A program made the position numbers and the translations under genes. This document shows positions 1 to 12,274 of a stretch of 20,657 nucleotides of DNA, in pieces. The notes under the pieces are model-generated. The model was not told the origin of the DNA. It saw only the letters and a program-made list of their open reading frames with translations, and did no database searches. The DNA is from Azolla pinnata (lineage: Eukaryota; Streptophyta; Polypodiopsida; Salviniales; Salviniaceae), in NCBI GenBank assembly GCA_037176905.1, contig JBBBWG010011502.1, positions 1 through 20,657 of the forward strand. Direction: 5' to 3'. Position 1 is the stretch's first letter; each line of letters starts with the position of its first letter.

Positions 1-60
1 TATATATCTTTTTTGTTTGATGAGTATCTCATAAAGCTGAAATGGAAATTTCTGCTGCAG

Positions 61-3000
61 ATAAAACCACTGGTGGGTGCTACGAACTCCATAACATCTT
101 ATTCGGGAGAAATAAGATATACATGGCATGATTTTGTCTCCAAAGGTATACCAGTTTGTGTTGTAGAAGTAGTTAAATAGTGAGTTGTGCATCTTAACGA
201 TTGCATGACAGTTTGTATGGAGAGTATCAGGCGAATGCTGCCAATTATACAAAATGGGAGCTAAGTAACAAATTTATACATGACATGATTTTGCTGTGAA
301 TAGTATGCTGGTTTAGCTATAAGTAGAGCTAGATAGTGAATTTGCACCTTAAAGAATGTTTGACTTTTTGTGTGGTGAAGGCTCGAGTCTTATGTGATAA
401 TCCTGATTATGCAAAATGAAAATTAAGCTACTAGAATACATTACTATCCCTATTGATGATTGAACTTGTTTTTTTCATGGCATCAGCAAAGAAAAGGAAA
501 GATTGGACTGGAGTGGATTCGTGTTAAGTCGTACAATTGCATAGAAGTGTGTGCTCTTAGGATAGGTTTTGATTACAATTAGTATTTCAGACTAGTCTGG
601 ATTGGTCTCAAGTCCTGCAGCATGATTCCCTTGTTGGAAATTCGTTCCCTTGCTTAGAAAATCTTCAGTTCTAGAACAAATTTCTATGTCATCTATGTCC
701 TTTTCCTTTTTGACCAATGTAGGCATCAATGGCTGGTTCTTGTTTGCAAACTAAAATTAGCTTTGTCTGTCTTAATCTCTAGGATTCTTGCCTTTATGCA
801 GTACATCTTTTATTTTCCCACCCCAAATGTCTTTTTGTCTGATATATAACCAAAACAATATAGCTCTCTTGTAAGATGTTTAATATGCTTATGCAATTTG
901 TGGAAGTTCAAGATTCAAGACCCAAACCATAGTGGGGGCTGAATTTGACTCATGCAGGAAAGAGCTGATCTTATCTGATTTCTAATAGAAGATTATTATT
1001 CAAACTTCATTTTACAATGGAATTGATTTAAAGATATAACCATTCTGTATATTCACTGATGACTTGTGAATCACTTACATTGTGGTGGTTCATGTAGATA
1101 ATAACAGTACTTATATTATTTTCGTTGTTATTCATAGTATCAATCTTACAGTTTGGTACTTTTTTCTCAGACAATCATAATGCTTTGACGGTGTTCTTCT
1201 TGTGGGCTCCGATTGTTTTGGTATGTACACATTGTTATTACTTATTCTTCTTGTGGGTTCCATTGTTTTGTCATGCACACATGCTCCTTATTTCCAAATG
1301 TATGAAGATGTTCTAGAGCTACGTTGGTTTGTTGACTTCACTTTTCTTAAAAAACATTTGATTGATAAAATTGCATGTTTGAAATCATGTGGTCGGTTAC
1401 AGAACTTGGATTTTGATATCTTTGAGGATTCTGATAGATTGGGAATCTAATATTCAAAGGCATTCTAAGTTAAAACAGCTGGGATTAGTCTCCCTAATAT
1501 GCTTAATTCCTTCCTCATGAATGATCCATGTTAATGGTCCATGTTGAGAATTACATGCAGTGAATAGTCCATGCGCAGAATCACATGCATATAGGGTATC
1601 TTCAGAGTTAGCCCTCGATATGCAGTGATTTGTATACAAAATCCAGTCCAAAATTTAGTCTGCAACCATAAGTTACTCATTGAGGTGCCTTTCAAAAGCA
1701 CATCGATTAACTTTGTAACAATAGCATATGTAGTATATACATATTTAAACTAAGATAAAGAAATGCACATATACCAGTTGGCATTCTGCTACTAAGTAGA
1801 AGTTCTAAGTGCCCAAAGATACATACCTTTAGAGTAAAAATTTAGAAGCCAAAATTGTTGCCCTTGGAAACCATTTTAGCAGCTCATCTTACATCTGGTT
1901 GATGAAATTGAATTTATGGTTCTAATTTGAGATATTTTATGGTAATATTCGATATGGCTTTCAATTTATTTGATACATGGATACTGTAATGGAGACTAAA
2001 ATATGCAAATGAATTTGTTTTGTTTATTTATATTTTGAAAATTTTAATAATTGAAATGTGAAAACGGTTTGAAATATGGGCATTGTTAAGTTGAATTTGT
2101 ATATTTTCGACATACATGGCTGGATCAAGTGCTTCTTTGAAAGAAGTGATTTCTTTTGATAAACAATCATAAATCATGATGTCAATTGGTCAATAAAGTT
2201 TCTCAGTTGAACTACAAAAATTGTGTGCAGATCTATCTTCTTGACATTTCGATTTGGTACACAATTTGGTCAGCGTTTTTAGGAGGTCTAATTGGTGCAA
2301 AAGACCGGCTTGGGGAGGTATGATGATTGTTGTTCTTGAGCTGCGCATTTGCTATATAGCGTTATTTATAAATAGGTTATATCAGCCATAAGCTGATAAT
2401 TAGTATTTTTGTCGAATGGTAATACTTTTGGCTGCATCACAATCGGCTTTTTGTTTGGTGAATGATTCTTGTCAGATACGCTCCATTGAGATGTTGCGGA
2501 ATCGTTTTGATACATTCCCAGAAGCCTTTGTGAAGAACTTGGAATACAACCAGTAAGTTTCTACATGGACAAAATTTGGATAGTTTTGTATAAAGTTGTA
2601 GATTCATATTGAAAGTCTGTATTGTTTTGCAGGCAAAGAAATTCAACTATTGAGGTCAGTAATGAATCTATGTTGTATTGTCAAACGTAAAAGTTACAAA
2701 TACATGTTGATTGAACAATACACAGTAGCTATGTATATAACCACTTGTACGTGTTTCAATTTTGGGTGGTTTTATAGTGCATTAAATATAAAGCCCGCTT
2801 GTTTATAAAGAATGAAAGGAGATAAGCTATGACTAGTGTCTAGGATTTCATTGGCTAGTGATTGGAGTATCACAAGGAAATGATATAGTGAGCTGAATTA
2901 GAGAATATGGTGCACAGCCAAAGGTATCTGGAGATCAATGGAGGAGTTTATCATATTTTGTTACCTGTAAAAAGAATAACGTCCAAGGTAAGCTAGTTTG

Positions 3001-6000
3001 CACTGCCTTGCTTCGGGTGCTTTAATCCAGATCCCAAACTTTGATCTGCTATGTCAAATAATGGGGGAGTCTAGCATAATTCTAGGCTGTACAGGTTCCT
3101 TGACTTATCAATCCATGATCCTGGAATACTTTCTCTGAAATCATAATCAGGAAGCTTAGAACTGAAAAATTCTTGAAATGTCTAATCTGAAGCTTGTATG
3201 CTAGATAGTCTGAAACCTAATTTTATGCCTGCACGAGATACGGTATACTAGCAGAAAGTCTTTGAAGTTTAACAGCCCAAGATGCTCAATGTCTCTGTTA
3301 TGTAATTTGTACATTAACACTATGCCTTCGGGTTTACTGCAGAAATCAGTTCAAACTGAGAAGGAGGAAGCAGCAATGTTTGCACCATTTTGGAATGAGA
3401 TTGTTAATTGTCTTCGTGAGGAGGACTATATAACAAATAGGTATTTAGCATTTGGACAAATTCTGTTGATTTGAAAACTGGTCGACTTTCAGAATTCTGA
3501 AAGCACGTTAGAATCTAGAATGTTAATTGAGGCTGTATAATAATATGACATATGTGAAAACAAAATTGTTTTGTTACAATCTATGATATAATACTGTCTG
3601 ATATCTATTGCAGAGAGAAGGAATGGCTTATCATGCCATCCAATAAGGGAAATTTAAACCTTGTTCAGTGGCCACTGTTTCTTCTTGTCAGTAAGGTGCA
3701 TAACTCTCTAGTGAAATGACGTCTGCAAAATTTTCTGGAACTGTTTAATGAATCTTCTGTGATAAATTGTTGATTGAGTATACAGGTGTTTCTGGCAATA
3801 GAACTTGCTATGGAGAAAAAGGAGAACACAGAAGAGCTCTGGGAAAAAATAAGCAAAGATCAATATATGGCATGTGCTGTAAAGGAGGTTTATGAGAGTG
3901 TGAAATTTCTATTAAATGGCTTGTTACAAGATGAAGACATGCACTGGTAAGTTGATAGTGTTATTTTTGTTCTTATGACCTCATGCAATTGGGTTTTCCT
4001 TAGTTCTGACTCAAGTCTTTACTGCTAGGTTTCAAAAAATTTTTGAGGACGTTGAAGAGGGCATATATCATGGATCCTTTTTTACATTGTTTCAAACAAG
4101 TAACCTTCAGAATGTAGTCACACGGGTCACGGCTTTGGCAGGTGTACTTGTAAGTGTTGACTCTTCTAACTCATGTATAAAAATTGGAAAGGTTTTCTGA
4201 GAACTAGGCTGAAGCTCTATGTGAATGCAAAATGTCAACATGTGTTGAGCCAGAGATAGTTTTTTACTCATAATATAAAATTGATTTACGGGTCCTATAT
4301 CTTGTCATCATCCTCTTTTAAAAGTGACATCTTAGCTATGGCCATTAATATTTATAGAACAGGCATTTTTAAATAAAGACAACCAATCCGTAGGATATGG
4401 TAAATGTTTAGAACTCAATCTTTTAAAGATACAAGTATTGCCAACCACAGTGTGAAGATTGTAAAAGGGACAATGCTATGTTTCAAAATCTTAGCAAGCT
4501 GATTGGGTGTTAGTAAAAATGCATTGGAAAATAGTACAAGATAGGCACTGGGTGTTAGTAGTAATGTGGAAATGTTTTTTTTTGAAATATTGTTTTCCTA
4601 TCAGGGTAACTGGTCGCCAATATGTTAATTAAGAAAAGTAAGATTCTAAAAAATATAATCCTAAAATTCATTCGTTTTGTGAAATGTGAATGTAAAAGCA
4701 AATGAAAGCAAGTCCAGTGGAGCTCAGGCAGAACCCGAAACTTATAACTGACGCATTACAGGATCTCTGGGCAGCAGTTGTAAAATTCAGGTGTGGATAA
4801 TCTCTCAGCACGTTATGACTTGATTTTACAACCTCATTTCTGTTGTGGGGTAGTGAAATTTCTTAACAAAGTGGCCTAACAATGGTCACCGTTTTACTGT
4901 TTGTTTATCTTCAATATGCTAGAATGTAATTTTCACATGGTCACTGGAACTGTCAGTTAGGATTCTTGTGTCAATTTAGTCATAATGAAGTTATTTATGT
5001 GATCTGATTGTATTTAGTTTTCCCTACAATTGCAGATTTCCTACGATTTAGTTCTCTTCTCTATTGTTGTTTTTCCTCTCTTTTAGTGTTCTCTTTATGT
5101 TTGTATTGATGGTTTTTATTTAGTACAGGTGAGTTAACTGACTGATCATGAATCAATTTTGGTTGTTCTATGCTGCCACTGGAGATCTTATCATATTACT
5201 CTTGTCTCTGTCATAGATCATGAGCTACCCATTTTGATAAGCATGGATTTCAAAACCTTTATTCATCATATGTACATTTGGCAAATGTCACAGGATATTT
5301 TGGTCATACTTGTCATACAAGATGAGGTCCATTCTGTCTCAAGTCTTTATTTCATATACAGATAATATCAGATCTCAGCTAGTATCGATTGTTGGGTAGT
5401 TGAATGAATGAAAAGATGCTTGAATAACAAGGATGTGATGAGGTAGTTCTATATGGAACTGTCTCTAGAAAGCTGGAAGTTTCAAACTACATGAGGATTA
5501 GATAGCATCTTCAATATAATGCTGATTCATTGTGAGCTGTGTGTGAGCAAGGCAACTACTTGGTGTTTGACCCTGAAGGTCTTCAACTGTGGTTTGGAGA
5601 TCTTGGCATGTTGGATTTGTTGTCTGATGAACTGCCGCCAAAGGCAGCTGTTTCAGTGCACCTATAAAAACAAGAATTAAGTTGAGTATATATAGATAAC
5701 AAGAAAATACTCTGCCATACACGTTTTTATTAGTCTCGCAGTTTCATTTGATGCTTCAAAATCGGAGAGCATTTTCAAATGTCAAAAGCTATTCTGGCTT
5801 CTTGAAAGTGAGGTGTACTTCGTCCTTTTACCACTCTGCATGCAAGTTCCTAATCAGACATTGAAACCTCAATTAGCTGTGGTGAACTGTCTGAAAGTTG
5901 TTGCTAAATAAAACAAAATCTGTAAGACCTTATTTGTTCTGGCCAGATGCCTGGTGTGTCTTAACATTTTTAGATCTTTGCATTGCCAGCATTTGCTGGC

Positions 6001-9000
6001 ATTCTGGTATGTGCTTATTCTATTAGACTTGCGTGCTTGTACATGCCTATTCTGTCAGGCCTGAGCCAAGTATTTTGACAATTCTGCCATTCCGATTTTT
6101 AGGATTTGTGACCAAGACTGGAAATCATCGCCATCTTCCAGATATGCTATGAGTTGTGAATCTGAATCTACTATGGATGTGTTTCTACTATATGCATGAC
6201 TCTATGAAGTTCACTAGTAACTATCTGCATATTGCAGTGCATAATGTTTCGTGAATACTAACTTGCAGCATTATTCTAGCTGTATCGGTAACCGCTGTCT
6301 GACGTGCTTTTGGAAGAAACAAAACATCGTTATCGATTCTTCTTCTGTTGGTGCATAAATTGTGTTCTTTGTTGGCAGCTTGCAACCTCCGTTAGGAGAG
6401 GGACCAAAATTCAGAGCCATTCGAGAACTAAAACTTGAAGAGGTTTTGATGTACAAGTGTTTTTGCATAGTGTACCTAAGCAAAACTTGCACTTTTTATA
6501 ATGATTTTAATTCTACTTGGTCTATCTTTTACAGAGAGAGTCTATGAAACGATTGCATTCCCTTCTTTTCACGAAGGAGTCTGCCTCTACAATCCCCAAG
6601 AATTTGGAGGCCCGAAGACGGTTGGAGTTTTTCACCAATTCATTGTTTATGAACATGCCTTCTCCACCGCCAGTACGGTCAATGAAGTCATTCAGGTGAA
6701 ATCTTGAAAGTTGAAATGTTGATAGATGTTACAGAAATGACATTCTTAACGGGATTTTTTTTCAGTGTATACACACCATACTACAGTGAGATTGTCATGT
6801 ACAGCATGGATGAACTTCGGAAAGAGAATGAAGATGGAATCTCTACCCTTTTCTACCTCCAAAAAATATTTCCTGGTATTTAGTGTTTCATGGGGGTTAT
6901 TTTGATCATCTCTATTGTAGCATCTAAGACTTGTGAACTGTGGTACTTACAACTAAGGATCCATACGTAGATCTGAACCTTGAGTGAGCTTGTTGATATA
7001 ATCAAGGCTGTGCGGTATATAGTGTAAGAAGTGGAATGGGATATTTGTACTATAAAATTGAGTCAGATTAAATGTGATGATCACAAAGAAAATAATGAAG
7101 CATGTGGATACTACTGGCAGATGTCATTGTACTGTTCTTCATACAGATTTCTGCTTGGGCTTTGCTTAACCCTAAATCTAAAAACATCACATTCGTTATA
7201 CCTGTTGCCAAGGGAGTTTTGATGATTTTGATCATTTACATAATTGCAGATGGTCGGTAATATAATTGTGTATTATGCAGATGAATGGAAGAACTTCCTG
7301 GAAAGAATTGGTCTTATTGAACCTACCTTTGAAGCTGGATTTGACAAGGGAGAGCTTACAGCAGATGAGGTTTTGAAGCTTCGTCTATGGGCTTCCTATC
7401 GAGGACAAACTCTTGCACGAACAGGCATGTGCATATATCGTATTATACCCGTGGAGTTCTTGGCTACACTTAGAGTTTTTTTCCAAACATTAACACAATT
7501 TTCTTAGTTCTCCTCTCTGATATTTTCGTTTTAATATCTCTGAACAGTACGTGGAATGATGTATTACCGGAGGGCTCTCATGTTACAAAGCTTTGTAGAA
7601 AATCCAGGTATATATGTTTGTAATGTTGCATGTATGTATGCATATATATAATAATATGCATTCATACATATACATATACATGTACAGTAGTCTGATTGTT
7701 TTATGTACTTGACATTTCTTTTCTTTTTGTACTAGATCATGCTTCGCTTGATTTCGAGAAATCAAAGCTTGCAAAGGCATATGCAGATTTAAAGTTTGTG
7801 TATGTTATAACATGTCAAATTTATGGGCAACAAAAAGCAAAGCAAGATCCAAAAGCAACTGACATACTATATTTACTGAAAGAGTATGTGTTGCTCTTAC
7901 TAGTACTTGTTGCTCTTCTTATTCACTTTGGTTTTAATCAGTTTGTTGCTTGTGTTTCAGGAATGAAGGTTTGCGGGTGGCTTACATTCATGATGTTGAT
8001 ACGAAAGTGGGAAAAGATTATTATTCTAAATTAGTAAAGAGTGATGGTGATAAGGATGAGGTATTGCAACATGTTTTGATGTTAACAGCGTTTGTTCTTC
8101 ATATGTTCTGGTGGAGTTTGAGTTAATGTAACTCATTCTTGAACTTCCACAGGTAATCTACTCCATAAAGCTGCCTGGAAATCCCATATTAGGCGAAGGA
8201 AAACCAGAAAATCAAAATCATGCTGTGATTTTTACGCGTGGAGATGCACTTCAGACCATTGATATGAATCAAGTATGTTGAAACCACTTTGTAGAGTCCT
8301 TGGTGTTACTAACTATTTATCAGCGAATATTTGGCTTCTGGGACACGTAGCTCTTTATTGTTGTACAACCATGTTTGTGTGTGATCACTTAGTTGGGTGG
8401 AGTAAACACTTGACAATGTTCATGACTAGGGGTATATGGTTCCTTATCACACACCTTTAAATCCTCGGGCATTGCAAATTGCTGTAACATGATGTTAAAC
8501 CGAGCAACTTGTCCTGCAGCAATTCTTGTATATATATCATAATGAAGATTGGGGTGAGCATATTGCCTTTAAAGTTCCCATTAAGAGAAGATATTGATTA
8601 ATATTTCTGGACTGCTACTGTGTGCCTAGGCCCAGTGCTACGTAGGAGTAATTTAGCCATATAGCAATCATATCTACATTTACTTTTCACGTGCTGCTTA
8701 TTGGCAATGGCGCTTCCAATGCAATGGTTAACCTGTGCCTGCAGAGTAGTTGTACCAGGATCCTTTGCGAACGAATGAAGAATCAATATGTGTATAACGT
8801 GTCTGGGATCCTTATTGCATGAAAGAACTAAGGCCTGTTGGAAATGGAGGATGTTTTATTTATTGCTTTCTGATGTATGTGTGCCATGCTGCTTTACTGG
8901 TTGTACGGTGTACCTTATTGCTTTATACAATATTATTTTGGTAAGTAGAGTTTGACTTGTTTCATGAATGTTATAAATTTTGGCTATTAAAAGAAATAAT

Positions 9001-12000
9001 CTGATCTTTATATTCTTTGTGTTCAAGGATAACTACTTTGAAGAAGCCCTTAAAATGCGTAATTTGTTGCAAGAATTTGAAGAAAACCATGGGATACGCC
9101 CTGCTACCATTTTGGGGGTCCGAGAGCATGTTTTTACTGGAAGGTATACAAAAGACGGGATAAATAATGTCTATGGAGTAAATTATATCTTTATGTCTTT
9201 TCCCGTTTGTCCACTGGCACTTACATGTGGGTTGTTCTTGTAGTGTCTCTTCCTTAGCATGGTTTATGTCTAACCAGGAAACAAGTTTTGTAACCCTTGG
9301 TCAAAGAGTCTTGGCACGACCACTCAAGTAGGTGTTTCTTTGAATTGAAATATTGGTGTACAAGGTCTGCGTGGTAATTCTATCCAAGTTTCCATATTTT
9401 GCAGAATTCGTATGCATTATGGTCACCCAGACGTTTTTGATCGAGTATTTCATTTGACAAGGGGTGGGTTCAGTAAAGCTTCAAAAGTCATTAATATCAG
9501 TGAGGACATCTATGCAGGTTCGGCTGTGTACCCGTAATTTCTAATTATAGCAGATGTAAACGTATTGGGATCAGTATAACTTTTATTGCATACTGTTATG
9601 TAGGCTTCAACTCTACATTGAGGCAAGGGAATGTCACTCATCATGAGTATATTCAGGTTTCCACTGCAAAAGCCACTTTCTAATTTTGGCCCTGCATGTG
9701 TGGTAGACTGTCTTAATCTTGGAATATGCGTGTGTGTGCTCATGGGGGACGACTACATCATGTAAGTAATGTGTATAATCATCAACGAATTCTGTCTACC
9801 AGGTTGGCAAAGGCCGAGATGTTGGATTAAACCAGATTGCTCTGTTTGAGGCAAAGGTGTCAAGTGGAAATGGAGAACAGGCTTTAAGTCGTGATGTCTA
9901 CCGATTGGGGCAGTTGCTGGATTTTTTTAGGATGCTTTCGTTCTATGTTACTTCAGTGGGTTATTATCTATGCACAATGGTACTGCTTATGTTGTGATAA
10001 TTTACATTTTTGAGCATCCACTGGGAATGAAAATATTTATGATCTCTTCTGGCTTTTGCAGTTGACGGTCCTTGTTGTCTATGTTTTCCTTTATGGAAAG
10101 GCCTATTTGGTAAACTAGAATTTAAGCTGATTTTGGGTATCTTTATATGCCATGGAAACATCATTGCTTATAAGAATTTTATGATATTTGCAGGCACTGT
10201 CTGGAGTTGGACAGTCATTGTCAACATTAGCATTGGTCACAAACAATCAGGCTTTACAGAGTGCGTTGAACACTCAATTCCTATTTCAAATTGGAGTTTT
10301 TACTGCTATTCCAATGCTTATGGGTTTCATTTTGGAACAAGGCGTTTTGAAGGTATTACCTTTTTCTAAATTTCCATCTCAAACACAAAGAATAGCCCGA
10401 TAGTAACCTCGCTGTTGTGTCAGGCAATTGTCAGCTTTGTGACAATGCAATTGCAGCTTTGTTCAGTCTTCTTTACATTTTCGTTGGGGACGAGAACACA
10501 CTACTTTGGCCGAACTATTTTACATGGGGGTGCAAAGGTTGGCAATTGATGTTAATGTTTGTCCTTGGTTTTAATATATACACCTCTTCTAATGACTGAA
10601 ATATTTTCTTGCTGTGTTTAGTATCGCGCAACGGGAAGGGGATTTGTAGTACAACATATTAAATTCGCAGAAAACTATCGACTTTATTCTCGTAGCCATT
10701 TTGTCAAAGCGTAATATTTTCTCTCACCTTGAGTATAGGAAGATGCTGTCTCAGAAGTTGTTAATGACCCAGCTGCTTCTTTTTGTAGATTGGAGATCAT
10801 CATACTTTTGTTAGTCTACCTGGCATATGGTTATGAGACGTCAAGCTTGGGTTATCTTTTGCTGAGTTTCAGTAGTTGGTTTCTTGCATTATCCTGGCTT
10901 TTTGCACCATATATTTTCAATCCATCAGGTTTTGAGTGGCAAAAGTAAGTTCGTCTATCGCTTGATTCATAAATATCCTACCTCTCATTACTTACCAGAC
11001 CTGTGATTGGAAATTGCAGAACTGTGGATGACTTTGATGACTGGGCAAACTGGTTATTATATAGAGGTGGGGTTGGTGTAAAAGCAGAAGATAGCTGGGA
11101 AACATGGTGGGAGGAAGAGCAGGTAAAACACTCCTATCAAACATCTCTTTCTTTAGTTTGCATTTTAACAATTGTGTGTGGAGCTTCGCTTTGGAAGCAT
11201 TGCCACGTTAGGACCAGCATTTCCTTTACAATGCCAATGCTATGCTTGTAGAATATTGGAATCATTGTAACAAATAATCTTCAGATGGTATCTGGTCACT
11301 AACGTCTTGATATTTTATTTCAGGAACACATCCGATCTGTGCGAGGACGAATCCTAGAAACTATCCTCTGTTTACGGTTCTTTTTCTTCCAATATGGAGT
11401 GGTTTATCATCTGAATGCTACTGGTGGAAACACTTCACTGACTGTAAGTGGGTTTTCCAGATGAAAAAACATGTAAAAATGTGTTGCAAATGGCAAGCTC
11501 ATTGCCCATCTATCTTTGCTCAAAACATCCACAATTTGTCATTCTGATAGGTGTACGGAGTATCCTGGCTTGTGCTTGGAGGGATTGTCCTGATATTCAA
11601 GGTAACACTAACCTGTTTTTTTTGACTATTAGAACATTTTACTGGTGGAAAAGAGAGCTCCGAACATATACGTGATGCATTATGTTTCTTGTAAAGAATC
11701 CAAACATACCCTTGATTCGGTATGTACGTTTCTCGTGCAGGTGTTCTCCTTCAATCCAAAGGCATCAGTCAACTTCCAGATGTTTCTCCGACTTATTCAA
11801 GGAATCGTTTTCCTCATGCTCCTGTTGGGGCTTGTTGTGATTGTTGCCTTCACCCCAGTGACTCTGGGGGACCTCTTTGCAAGTATTCTTGCCCTTGTCC
11901 CGACAGGCTGGGGTATTCTCTCCGTAAGTTACAGCTTCTTTCTCGATTAACTTCTTCCCTTTGTGTAAGCAAGCAGCCATATTCGGACAAGTTTTCTCGA

Positions 12001-12274
12001 TGCTAACTGCTCATTCACCCGCACGTGTATTTTGCAGATCGCGATTGCATGGAAACATGTCGTGAGGCGATTCCGCTTGTGGACATCACTCCGCGCAATC
12101 GCGCGTTTCTACGACGCGGCGATGGGCATGGTCATATTCTTTCCGATCGCGTTCCTCTCGTGGTTCCCGTTTGTGTCGACTTTCCAGACGAGGCTCGTGT
12201 TCAATCAAGCCTTCAGCAGAGGTTTGGAGATCTCTCTCATCCTAGCTGGTAATAGACCCAATGTTCAAGCCTAG
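61..12274 (+). CDS. CALS: Callose synthase (1,3-beta-glucan synthase, GT48), GSL8/GSL10-like; 5'-partial
   Basis: Makes 1,3-beta-glucan from UDP-glucose at the plasma membrane or cell plate. Exons read: 61-145, 1171-1220, 2231-2317, 2476-2552, 2633-2654, 3343-3440, 3614-3695, 3786-3946, 4029-4149, 4699-4790, then an unplaced stretch, 6379-6442, 6535-6695, 6766-6875, 7281-7424, 7548-7607, 7736-7883, 7961-8060, 8153-8272, 9028-9143, 9244-9327, 9405-9517, 9604-9656, 9803-9979, 10062-10109, 10194-10352, 10424-10537, 10622-10710, 10789-10944, 11020-11122, 11324-11443, 11551-11601, 11741-11923, 12038-12274. Phases agree at every junction outside the gap. Family landmarks: [20 protein letters not shown] (exon 6535), [57 protein letters not shown], the proposed UDP-glucose motif RATGRGF (exon 10622), and about ten membrane segments after DFFRMLSFY. 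The C terminus [13 protein letters not shown] and the segment [20 protein letters not shown] point to the GSL8/GSL10 clade, which is known for its many introns. About 700 N-terminal residues are missing off the left edge. Clade placement is from memory, not from a tree. Confidence 0.96.
118..434 (+). repeat. Degenerate tandem duplication (about 157 bp) spanning an exon/intron boundary
   Basis: Copy 1 (about 118-274) begins inside the first visible callose synthase exon and runs over its donor at 146 into the intron. Copy 2 (about 275-434) lies entirely in the intron. Matching blocks in order: tatacatggcatgattttg against tatacatgacatgattttg; atagtgagttgtgcatctta against atagtgaatttgcacctta; ttatacaaaatgggagctaa against ttatgcaaaatgaaaattaa. 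In copy 2 the exon-derived part and the donor have drifted, so it is a dead exon end. Confidence 0.75.
146..1170 (+). other. Callose synthase intron, 1,025 nt, no gene
   Basis: The donor is AAAG/gtatac and the acceptor tttttctcag. Apart from the boundary duplication at its 5' end it is AT-rich unique sequence. No conserved coding segment was recognised on either strand. Confidence 0.8.
1194..1283 (+). repeat. Short tandem duplication of the end of a callose synthase exon and its donor site
   Basis: Copy 1 (1194-1233) is the end of exon 1171-1220 plus the donor: ttcttcttgtgggctcc, attgttttg, then gtatgtacacat. Copy 2 (1245-1283), inside the next intron, reads ttcttcttgtgggttcc, attgttttg, then tcatgcacacat. 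One base is deleted, and the donor gt has become tc, so the second donor cannot work. Confidence 0.8.
1221..2230 (+). other. Callose synthase intron, 1,010 nt, no gene
   Basis: The donor is TTG/gtatgt and the acceptor ttgtgtgcag. The sequence is AT-rich. It holds the decayed second copy of the exon end (1245-1283). The open frame at 1202-1450 merely reads through exon and intron in the wrong frame. Confidence 0.8.
2655..3342 (+). other. Callose synthase intron, 688 nt, no gene
   Basis: It follows the 22-nt microexon at 2633-2654 (donor GAG/gtcagt) and ends at acceptor tttactgcag. I recognise nothing else in it. Confidence 0.75.
4150..4698 (+). other. Callose synthase intron, 549 nt
   Basis: The donor is CTT/gtaagt and the acceptor tgtaaaag. 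It contains a small imperfect direct repeat around gggtgttagta (near 4505 and 4549). No coding signal was recognised. Confidence 0.7.
4791..6378 (+). other. Region between callose synthase exons holding at least one exon not identified
   Basis: The upstream exon ends in frame after DLWAAVVKF with two bases of a codon left (AG). The next clear exon at 6379 begins with the third base of a codon, then [20 protein letters not shown]. In GSL8/GSL10 relatives roughly 27 residues (with a conserved W and a RLF block) lie between these points. The phases also require an intervening exon, or exons, with total length divisible by three. No segment here encodes a recognisable match. A 33-nt stretch at 5974-6006 fits the phases and has fair splice signals but not the expected residues. 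Confidence 0.6.
6876..7280 (+). other. Callose synthase intron, 405 nt, no gene
   Basis: The donor is CCTG/gtattt and the acceptor tattatgcag. It separates the residues FPG and [11 protein letters not shown], splitting the conserved D codon. Nothing else was recognised. Confidence 0.75.
7425..7547 (+). other. Non-canonical GC-AG intron in callose synthase
   Basis: The exon ends ACAG at 7424 and is followed by gcatgtgc. The acceptor is ctgaacag, and the next exon starts TACGTGGAATG. Joining them gives the family-invariant [18 protein letters not shown] exactly. No GT in the neighbourhood restores this frame, so the donor is GC rather than GT. Confidence 0.85.
8273..9027 (+). other. Callose synthase intron, 755 nt, no gene
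   Basis: The donor is CAA/gtatgt and the acceptor gtgttcaag, an AAG acceptor that is weaker than the others. It joins TIDMNQ to [12 protein letters not shown], as in the family. No coding or repeat feature was recognised in it. Confidence 0.75.

Noticed and set aside
5242-5326. Open stretch encoding [12 protein letters not shown] as a possible missing exon
   Set aside because: The resemblance to the family is marginal, and its only good donor leaves the wrong phase for the exon at 6379.
5974-6006. Candidate 33-nt exon filling the callose synthase gap
   Set aside because: Phases and splice signals fit, but the encoded residues do not resemble the conserved W-containing segment expected, so it was not put into the gene model.
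7616-7690. tatatgcatac-rich stretch that could fold into a hairpin
   Set aside because: It is AT low-complexity sequence within a short callose synthase intron, with no sign of an RNA gene.
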